Assembly (NCBI GenBank): GCA_963969365.1
Contig: OZ017752.1
Location: 1-64,000, forward strand
Source: Asterochloris sp. CNOR1
Taxonomy: Eukaryota; Chlorophyta; Trebouxiophyceae; Trebouxiales; Trebouxiaceae
Length of the DNA stretch: 64,000 nt
Direction: 5' to 3'
The first letter of the stretch is position 1. Every line of letters starts with the position of its first letter. This document shows positions 55,667 through 64,000 of this stretch, piece after piece. The notes beneath the pieces are model-generated. The model was not told the origin of the DNA. It saw nothing but the letters and a program-made list of their open reading frames with translations, and did no database searches. Made by a program: the position numbers and the translations under genes.

Positions 55667-58600
55667 GGGACCCTGCCGCCTTCTCAGCAGCCCCTCAGGG
55701 ACTCGCCCCTCTTGCGGGGGCAGCCCCGGCCAGCAGGCTCTGAACTGTTGGACAAGGCAGCTCCCGCGCGCGACGGCGGCACAGACGCAGACGCCGCCAC
55801 TCTAGACAGCCTGGGTGCGGCAGCAGAGGCTCAGGCCCAGGCAGAGGCTTCTGGCTTCACCTCCACAGAGGCGGGGGATGCTCTGGAGGACATCACTGCA
55901 TCAGGGGACGGGGACGAGGATGGGGACCGGCGAGGCCCCCTCCGCAGCAACATCTTGCTCATGCTGCGGCGGCGCCGGCGGGGCGGCAGGGAAAAGAAGG
56001 AGGAGGAGGAGCTGCCTCCCATGCAGGTGGGCCCTTGGGGCAGAGCACAGCTGTGGCAGTTCCTGAACCATAAGCGTCAGGCCAGGTGTGGCTGCCATCC
56101 CCAGTGCTGGTTGGCACGGTTGTCAGAGACTGCAACATAACAATGGGGTCTGGGTCAGGAGCTTCACCAGCCGCCTGCAGCAGCAAACAGGCCCTACAGC
56201 CGCAAGAAATCAGCCGCAGCAGCAAGATGGAGGAGCAGCCCCCAAGATGTGCTACCGCTGGAGGGCAAACATGAGATGCTGGTGCATTTCAGCAGGCTGG
56301 GCGGGGCAGCTGAGGCATCAGGGGGGGCTGCGCCTGAGCAGCTGGCCTCCTTGCATGCGGACACAACGCTGGGGGCCAATGAGGCGTCACTGGTGCACTC
56401 AGCGCTTAAGGAGTCGAGATTGGGGTAAAGCACGGGGCTGGGGCTGCACCCATGCAGGTCAGCTCAACAGCCATGGGCTGACCTGCACTGCTGGCATGTG
56501 AGTGGCCTTTGAGAGACGAGGCAGGACGCTGCCCTTGATGCAGGGTGCGACCTGAAGTGACTGAGAAGATGTGTTGGTTGAGGGGGCACTGCAGGGGCAT
56601 GCGCTGAGGAGGATGTCAAGTCAATGAGAAGGACGTCATGAGAAGGCTGGCATGTGAATGAGAAGCTGTGTTGAGTGGGGAAGCACTTCAAGAGTATGCG
56701 CCGACAAGGATGTCACCCTTTGAAGCGGGCATAGATTAGGCCAATGGATGCATCTGTGGAGACCGTGGCTCGGGTCAATACATGCTCAGCTGTCAGTTGG
56801 AAAGACTATCTGAGGCTGCCGTAGGGCCTGCACGTGTATTTGGCGCCCCATCGCTGGGCTGTACTGCGTCTGAGCGGCACGTCTGAGGCTGCCGCAGGGC
56901 TTGCACTCGTGTGTGGGACCGCTGAGCTGCCCTCCCTCAGCAGTGGCCTGGGCACCTCCAGAGCTTGGCAAACCAAAACCACTTGTCTGCTGCATCAGAG
57001 TGCAGAAGGTCCCCTTTGATTGGTCTACACACAGTGGTATGCAACGCAAGTGCGGCTCCAAGCTGTGAACATGTGTCACGCGTCAACTGGGTTTGACTCC
57101 ACTGTTAGACTCTGCCCTGCAGTGCTCTCACCCAGCTCTGCAGCTCCTGCGTCAGCGACGAGCAGAGGGGAGCCTCCCGCAGCGGCGCACAGACAACTAC
57201 AAGCTGGGTCTGGTGATCGAGGGGGGCGGCATGAGAGGGGCTGTCAGCGCGGGCGGGCTGCTCGAACTGGGCAACCTGGGCTTCAGGTGACAGTCAGCAA
57301 GGGCCGGGGTTTTTGTCTCTGGCCACCGCTGGCATGGGCACAGATGGATTTCAGCTTCAGGGCAGCTCCTGTTGCAGCACGTCGGATGCTGTGCATGCAA
57401 TTTGCAGGCAGCAGTGGCAGGAAAGCTGCGCTGGGGCATTGTGCAGCATCGGTCTGGTCTGTTCAGGGGCAAGGAGGTTGCAGACAACAGGAGATGCTGG
57501 CAATCCCACTTTGTGAAGAAGCAGCTGCAAACATGCCTAAGTCCCCCTTGCCTGATTTCCACCACCTGCTACTTGAAGGGTCTGTCCTCCACGTTCCTGA
57601 GCAGGCCTGCTCCTGCACACCTGCAGAGAGTGCTTCGATGCCATCTATGGCAGCAGCGCCGGCGCGATCAATGCGACCTACTTCCTCTCGGGGCAGCGCG
57701 AGGGCGTGCACGTGTACACAGACGACATCTCCAACAAGCAGTTCCTGGATCTGGGCAGACTGCTTCCCCAGAACCGGGGCTCAGGTGTGCGGCAAATGAC
57801 CATTGTTGTGTTTGAGCATTCACATGATGAGCACTGTTCTGCGCAGTGCCAACCCTGGCTCCACTGCTGCCAGCCTGCGGCACCACGCGCCAATTTTGGC
57901 TTTGAATAGTCAGCCAACGACTGTTGAGCTGTGCATTGGCTTCCATGCCTCCACCTGCCATGAGCTCCAGCGCCCACTCAGAAGATACCTCCAACAGCTT
58001 TTAATGGAGGTAGGGAAGGCACTGCCCAGCTCAGAGTCGGCTGACTGGCTGCTCCAAGCCTGTCAGGAGCCCCAGTCTTAAGTGGCAGCACCTGATGCCA
58101 ATGCTGGCCACAGTTGGTCAGCCAGCCACATTGACCTCGCCTGCCTCAGTATTGGATGGACTTACATACAGAGACGTCGTATGTTTCATGACCACATTGG
58201 CACAGGTGTTTGCACCTGCTCTCAGCTGCCGCAAACGTTTGCTGGAGATGTGGGGCCTGCCTGGCAGCTGCTGCAGCCGCCTCCGGGCATGCAGGCCCCC
58301 CCCCCGCTGGACACATTGCCACCTGCTGCAGGGCCCGTGATGAACCTGGAGTTCTTGCTGGACTTCGTCCTGGACTTCGTCAAGCCCCTGGACTGGCTGG
58401 CAGTCCTGGACTCCCCCATTCCCCTGAAGGTGAGCCTGTTAAACCCAACTGTCTCAAATGCCAACTCCTCTGGGACTTTGTCGAGGCCCTGGACTGGCAG
58501 GCGGTTCTTCAAGCACGCATTCCTGCCCCAGCTGCTCCAAAGCCCAACCCAGGGATGCTTTGCAGGTAGTGTCTGCACCCATCTGCCGCCAGGGTTGTCG

Positions 58601-60876
58601 AGTGCCGAGATCCTTCTGCTCTCCTGCAAGTGATGGCCTCTCCTCTAGCTCTCGTGCTGATTGTGCAGGTTGCAGCCCTATAGTTGCAATGCAGATTGCC
58701 GTTGAGCCTGCCCCTGCAAATGAAGAGCTCTTTTCTGGACCGCCTGCGCTTCGTGCTGTTGTCAGACCTTGCTGCAGAGTTGGCCTCTCCACCTCCCCCC
58801 CCCCCCCCCCCCCCCCGCATGGCGGCGGCCTCAATTCTAGATACCCCTTGCAGCGTGTCATGCTCACAACCTTCGTGGCAGACTGTGCGGGGTTTGCTTG
58901 ACAGCCCGCAACTCCTGCTTTCCGCCGCTAGGAATGTTCAGTGCCCCAGGGAGCTGAATTTAGGATTTCTGCGCTCGTGCAGGTGGTGGCCTCGTCTCTT
59001 GATCGCCTTCAGTCAGTCTTGCTCACAAACTTTGCCGACAAAGAAGACCTGGTGACCTGCCTCAAGGCCAGCGCCAATGTGCCCAAGATTGCGGGGGACC
59101 CTGTCGTGCACCGCGGGGAGCGCCTCGTCGACGCCGCGGTCTTCGAGGCTGTGCCCTGGCGGGCTGCCATCGCAGACGGGTGCACGCACGTCGTGGTGCT
59201 CTGCACGCGCCCAGCCTCCAGGTGGGGCTGCACGGCTGGTGGGGACTGCTTGGCATGATGCAATGCAAATGCGCAGGTCCTCGGCCGCAGCAATCTGGGT
59301 GCTCGTGCACTGCAGAGCCCAGCGTCTGCTTGAGGTTGCAGAGGGTGGCTGGTTTGATGTTGTGCCGCCGCCAATGCCGTGCTGCTCAGTTTGTGCAGAG
59401 CCTGTGCCCAGGCAGGGGGCGTAAAGCAAGGCTGTGTGCTTCCTCTGGTGGGTACCTGCATTGCTGTACCTTTGCTAGGATACCTTTCAGCTGTGGGATG
59501 TAGTCACTACCTAGGTCCGGGGGGGGTGCTCTGTGCTGTCTGCAGAGCAAATAGCACAGTGATTGCTCTGCACAGCGGGTTTGCTCTGCACAGTCTACCT
59601 GCACCGACCTTCTGGCACACCCCACCTGACGCCTCTGGCTCCTGTGCTCCAGACAAGGGCGGGTGCGTAAGGCGATGTCAGGCCTGTTTGAGGGCGCCGT
59701 CAAGAAGGCTGTCCTCAGCCCGGCCTACATGAGGCCCGCCTGGCAGCGCGAGGTGGCTGTCATGGTGGAGGAGGGGCTGACAGCAGACGAGATGCTGCTT
59801 CTCAGCCTGGAAGAGGGCGCTGACCAGCTCCCCTTCTTTGCTGGCTCCCACGTCTATCCAGTCTACCCTGGCCCTGGCGCCAAGTGAGCTGGCCCTTGTG
59901 GTTCATGATTGACTCGCTGTCGTTCCTCAGGCAGTTGCCCAGCTGCAAGGCGTGCTAATCTGTGATGGAAATCCGCTGCCTTTCTGCTTTGGAACTGCAC
60001 TCATTGCCAGTGCAGGCCTAGCAGGGAGTCTGACACTGGCCAGACTCGTAAACGTCCACAATATGTCCACTGCTTGCAATTACTGTGCAATGCATCGGGC
60101 TTTGCTTAGGCAACCTCCCCATGCTTTGCAATCTAGACTGGTCACCTGCCACCTCAAAGGCGATGCCACCACCACTCACCACCACTACCACCACCAGCTC
60201 CCACAGAACCTTGGATATCCTCTGTTTGGTCCAGGTACGCGCCCGTCAGCATTGATGTGCCCACGCTGCACCGCGGACTGGTGGAGGGCCGCCAAGCAGT
60301 GCGGCGAATGCTGCAGCCCTACAGCCGACACGTGGAGGCTGTCTTCGAGCCTGTCATCGTGCCCCAGCTGAGCCCCGAGCAGCACCGGCGCCTGGCAGTG
60401 GCCACTGCTCAGCTGTACGCTGCAGGTGAGGAGGGTGGTGGCAGACGCAAATTGACAGCTCCAAGCAGCACGATGTGCTGGTGCTGCAACAGGCAGCTCT
60501 TTGGGGAAGGGAGGAGGGCTGCATTGACCTCATGGTCAACATCAAGCTGTACGCTGCAGGTGGAACAAGTTGTGGCAACCCACAGAAGGTTGCTCTGAGC
60601 GCCGCACAAGACACCACCTCCGAGACACATGTGAAAGTGGGCGCCGTCAGCCTCTCCCTGTTGCAGGCGCCAGGCAGAGTTCTCAAGACTGCATGGACCA
60701 GACCTGTATGTTGTCCAATGCATAGTGGTCACCTTGCCTTCATGAGACAACACAAGAGGTGGGCACTGACAGTCTGTGCTCTCCCTGTCACAGGCGCGAG
60801 GCAGTCCTTCAAAGACTTCATGGACCTCGGAGACGGCATGTGCTCCAACCCAGAAGCGTTCTCCCCAAAGCGCTGA
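55667..60876 (+). CDS. Patatin-like phospholipase / acyl hydrolase
   Basis: Supported exons: 55667-56026, one near 56200-56428, 57123-57286, 57627-57784, 58332-58429, 58983-59221, 59653-59883, 60235-60425 and 60794-60876 (stop). From 57123 to the end all phases match. Patatins are lipid acyl hydrolases with a Ser-Asp dyad. Visible are the oxyanion loop VIEGGGMRGAVSAGGLLE, the nucleophile motif GSSAG in DAIYGSSAGAINATYFLSGQ, and the catalytic Asp in RLVDAAVFEAVPWRAAIADG. This D-A-A version, with KEDLVTCLKASANVPKIAG before it, resembles a plant/algal family of uncharacterised patatins. The 5' exons encode an acidic, Ala-rich segment followed by a basic run (LLMLRRRRRGGREKKEEEE), probably a disordered extension. 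The start codon and the joint between the 56.4-kb and 57123 exons are unresolved. The C-terminus is MCSNPEAFSPKR. Confidence 0.85.
58455..58900 (+). repeat. Ghost copies of patatin exons in one intron
   Basis: After the exon 58332-58429 (DFVKPLDWLAVLDSPIP), a decayed copy reads TGGGACTTTGTCGAGGCCCT then GGACTGGCAGGCGGTTCTTC (58474-58512; DFVEALDWQAVL). Before the exon at 58983 (ASSLDRLQSVLLTNFADKED), two copies occur: 58722-58780 (KSSFLDRLRFVLLSDLAAE) and 58850-58885 (CAGCGTGTCATGCTCACAAC then CTTCGTGGCAGAC). None has a full exon structure. Confidence 0.8.
58795..58816 (+). repeat. Homopolymer run of 22 C
   Basis: This uninterrupted C run lies in a patatin intron, immediately after a ghost exon. 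It is the longest G/C homopolymer in the window. Its length should vary between cells or reads, and the complementary G strand could form secondary structure. Confidence 0.9.
60540..60710 (+). repeat. Ghost copies of the last two patatin exon edges
   Basis: AAGCTGTACGCTGCAGGTGG (60545-60564) echoes the working exon end CAGCTGTACGCTGCAGGTGA (60411-60430). GCAGGCGCCAGGCAGAGTTC then TCAAGACTGCATGGACCAGA (60664-60703) echoes the working last-exon start ACAGGCGCGAGGCAGTCCTT then CAAAGACTTCATGGACCTCG (60790-60829). The two offsets are about 134 and 126 bp. Confidence 0.8.
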
Positions 60877-61401
60877 TGACGGCAGGTCACACAGCGCTGT
60901 CAAACCGATTCCAGGACCGCCAGATCGCGCCAGGCTCTCAACTCCCAGCCTGGATGGCTGGCTTGTGATAGCACCTGTGGGGCCTGAGAGCACACCTGTT
61001 TCACACAGTGCTGGCACCCTTTGGGTTCTTTGTTGCAGACAAGATGTCCCCTAGGCCAAGGTCAATGTGATCCCCCAGCAACGGCATCATCTTGACCACC
61101 CCTGTGCCACTGCCAAATGTTGAGTCTGCGATGTGCATGCCTGCGCGCTATGCAATGTATTGATACCAATTTTGAGCTCATGTCTTACTCCTTTTGACAC
61201 CACACTGATACATTTCATTTGACCCAGATCTGTCTGCAACCCTCTTGACATAAGTGTAGCGCAGTTGATCCATTCAGACCATCTTCAATGTCTTGAGTTG
61301 AGGATTCTTGCCTGAATGCTAACAAGTACAAACTCAATGATGAAATGTTGGGCATGCAAAGGGTTCAAATTAGCTCTGACACCTGCCAAAATTGTCCTTA
61401 G
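60877..61401. other. Convergent 3' spacer (patatin / PIN-LIKES)
   Basis: This 525 bp interval lies between two stop codons on opposite strands and is noticeably richer in A/T than the exons. I see no additional gene. Both 3' untranslated regions lie here. Confidence 0.5.
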
Positions 61402-64000
61402 CTAAGAAACAATGGGGGTGTTCTTCACGATTTGCACATAGGCTGCAAGGAAGATGGGAAGGGTGAATATTGTCATGACATACTGGTAGAAGAGCAGGAC
61501 AGACATCTCCTGCTCCCCATTGTTGTGGAGGCAGGAGACGGTCTGCATGTTGATGGCGGTCGGCGTGGTGTGGGTGAGCAGCATCACTACAAAGAACAGA
61601 GGGTCGATGGGCGGGGAGAAGATGTGGAGGCGCTGCAGCGCCAGCACCATGCCGGTGCCCAGCGCGGGCACGATCAGCTGGCGGCTGATCAGGACTCCCA
61701 GGATGACTCTGGGTGGCAGCGACCCCGTGCCCGGCCCCTTGTGCAGGACGGCGCCCAGGATGAGCATCATGCACGGGATCATGGCAGACGCGAACCTGTC
61801 CAGGCAGTCGGTCACGAACCCAAGCGGGGCCCCGCTGCCAAAGAGGAGCCCCTTGGCCCAGGGTATGCAGCCCACCAGCAGCCCTGCAGGGCACGGGCAG
61901 GCAGCAGCCTGTCAGGGGGCAGGAGTGCACCAGCAGCGCAGGGGAGGGCCTGCAGGAACATGGGTCAGGGCTGCCGGCACAGCAGCCAGCAGACTCTCTG
62001 AGCAGGGCCTTGAAGGCACAACAAAGGCTGGATATACACCAGTCAGATTTTGAACCCTTCAAGAGATAGCATATGGCAATGGAAATGGCGCAGCACCTGT
62101 CAAAAGCAGGAATGCAACAACAGGGGGGGCAACCAGCAGGCAGCTGCTCCCAGAGCAGCGCCACCTGCCAGGCAGGTGAGCCACGCACAGCTCTCAGAGC
62201 ATTCGTGCACATACAGTATCAGCAAGTCAGACGAGCAGGGGATACTGACAAGCAGGGGATGCTGCAGCTCCCATGGATGGCGCAAGCAGTGCCATCACAA
62301 CAAATGAGCAGGTAAAGCAGCAGCTCTCAGGGGCGGGGGATGCACCAGCAACACAGAGGGGCCTCAGAAGGCCACCAGGACTGCAGAAGGGTTGGCTGTG
62401 ACGACAGCCTGTGTTCTTGAAGCTCTGAGACTGGTGCTTATTACTTCCCTGCCACCTAAGGGCTCCAGGGACGTCACCTTCGATGGCTTTCGCACCTAAC
62501 ACCCTGAGAATATGGGTCTGAACAGCACAGGGGCAAGCATGGCTCACCTGCTGCAGCTCCAGTGGTGGGAGGGTTCCAAAATGTCAAGAAGTCCTGCCAG
62601 CAGCGGTGGCAGAGGGGCCTGCCCTTGAGCACAGCCCACTCCCTCCAGGTCAACCATGTAGATGTCCCTGTGTGCCTCTGCCGGAGTGGCTCTGCCTGTC
62701 TGGGCCTGCACCAGGCAGCCACTGCTCATGCAGCTGGCCTAAAAAGTGGCAGCACGCAGCTCGGCGGCGCCGATCTGAGGTGAGTGGCAGCTTACAGCCC
62801 TGCCAGCACCGCTGCAGTTGCAGCAGTGGTGATCCTGCCGTCCAGCCTGCACCAATCACTCATGTACGGGGCCTGAGGATTGGATGCGGCCTGGGCGTGA
62901 ACCATCCACAGCTGCAAGTGCAACAATGGTAGTGCTGCCATTGCCCCACAACTGCCTTGCCAGTTGCGACAGGCAGGTCAGGTGGGCAAGGGTTCAGGGT
63001 TCAAGGTTCTATGATTTTAGGTCTGAAAGCAGGGCAGCAGCCAACTGCTGGAGTCTCATCCATCTGGGGCGTTGCTCCTTCAGCATGGCTGTTCCAGGAG
63101 GAGGTGCTGGATTTCCAAAAGAAGATCACAGCTTAAAAAGACAGCTGACAGTGTAGCATCCCCGTTTTGGGGACCAGACTGAGGGTCCGCTTCAGCCTCA
63201 CCTCTCGTCTGCCGCAAGGAACTGGGCATCATCAACGCCGGTCTCAGGCTCCGCTGGGATATAAAGGGTGAGACTGGTGGTCTCGTCATGCCCCACCTCT
63301 GCCCCTGCAAGGCAATGCAATTGAGGAATGAATGATCCAATGAGCAAATGACGGTGACGAACGAATTGCAAGCAATGTGGCAGCTGTTGACGGTTCTGTA
63401 CAGGCTGTAGGCCATGACAATGCCTCTATGCTCTTCCCATGCATTCCAGCGGAGGCTGGAAAGGATATGTAAAGCAAGCAGCGACAAATACAAAGGGACG
63501 GCTGTGATTCCTGCCTGCAGGTGGCACGGTCTGCATTCCTAAGTTGCATTCCTAAGTACCTTGTCTGAAGTGCAGGAATGGTCTCTTCATTTCATATGTG
63601 GCTCACTGATGTTTGCAAGCAAGCTCCCATTCCTGTGACACAGCTTTTCCTCAACAAATGCTGAGCATGCCGCTTGAGCGCATGGCATCCAGCCTGCCTA
63701 CCATGAGCTGCGACACCAGGACCTGCGTTTTTAGGGTTACCGCTGACATTTCGCAGGCCGCAACGCCAACATCAGCTGCAGCCCAGCCCAACTGGCACAG
63801 GCTGTACCTTCAGCAGCCACAGCCGATGCAGCACCAACAGCACCCCTGTTGACCTGCCACAGGCTGCTTCACCTGCTCCAGCACCTGCCTTCTGGCAGTC
63901 TGTGCCTCCCCTCCCCACTCAAACTCCCAGCTCTCCCGCCACAGGCTGCATCACCAGAGTTGGCATGCCTCTTGTTCATAAAGTCAATGCATAATTATGT
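61402..64000 (-). CDS. PIN-LIKES (PILS) auxin-efflux-carrier-family transporter, 3' part
   Basis: The last exon is 61402-61883 (160 codons, stop at 61402). It encodes the C-terminal membrane half of an auxin-efflux-carrier-like protein: LVGCIPWAKGLLFGSGAPLG, a helix with FASAMIPCMMLILGAVL, then RVILGVLISRQLIVPALGTG, PLFFVVMLLTHTTPTAINMQ and LLFYQYVMTIFTLPIFLAAY. The MIPCMMLILG and LLTHTTPTAINMQ blocks are those of PILS proteins, which in plants sit in the ER and influence intracellular auxin. An algal substrate is unknown. Upstream exons must lie further right. Candidates on the same strand are 62534-62650 (GQAPLPPLLAGLLDILEPSH) and 63183-63305 (AEVGHDETTSLTLYIPAEPE), but the phases do not join and they may belong elsewhere. 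The gene probably continues past the window edge. Confidence 0.75.

Noticed and set aside
60160-60200. CCA/CAC-rich run as a microsatellite or coding poly-His
   Set aside because: Short, imperfect and inside a patatin intron. No exon includes it.

Overview
This window looks like one end of a nuclear chromosome from a green alga. Bases 1-419 are CCCTAAA repeats, which is the complementary strand of the TTTAGGG telomere of plants and many green algae. Every gene I can read is split into many short exons (often 50-250 bp). Introns mostly start GTGAG/GTGGG and end (C)TGCAG. The gene set (LETM1, an NADPH oxidase, a plant-type TRAPPC11, SCAMP, a PIN-LIKES carrier, DUF3228) fits Chlorophyta. A trebouxiophyte-like unicell is my guess; no single sequence here proves the class.

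Layout: telomere (1-419); subtelomeric DNA with a dense GTAC cluster and no recognisable gene (420-3670); DUF3228 protein (+, 3671-4838); LETM1 (-, 5083-15941); tail-anchored NUDT5-like Nudix hydrolase (+, 16167-18130); small putative plastid protein with a Cys-bounded Asp/Asn motif (+, 18215-19719); NADPH oxidase (+, 20081-24674); phytanoyl-CoA-dioxygenase-like oxygenase (-, 25063-28648); two LRR-like genes (-, 29714 to about 31060 and 32736 to about 37690, the second with an F-box-like start); TRAPPC11 (+, 38184-50509); SCAMP (-, 50713-54558); patatin-like lipase (+, about 55667-60876); and the 3' end of a PIN-LIKES carrier (-, from 61402 towards the right edge). I joined exons by hand. For LETM1, DUF3228, Nudix, the plastid protein, the dioxygenase and SCAMP the joined exons keep one open frame with matching splice phases throughout. 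TRAPPC11, NADPH oxidase, patatin, the LRR genes and PIN-LIKES are partly resolved.

Most neighbours are tail-to-tail or head-to-head. There is no operon logic. Functional links are loose: TRAPPC11 and SCAMP are both in membrane traffic, and the lipase, dioxygenase, oxidase and Nudix enzyme are separate metabolic or signalling enzymes.

The most unusual feature is a repeated pattern inside introns. In at least five genes an intron carries one to three decayed tandem copies of a neighbouring exon edge with its flanking intron (ghost exons), with periods near 90-135 bp where they can be measured. Local tandem duplication across splice sites seems to be how introns grow here. I saw no CRISPR array, rRNA, tRNA, or recognisable transposon or virus-derived element.
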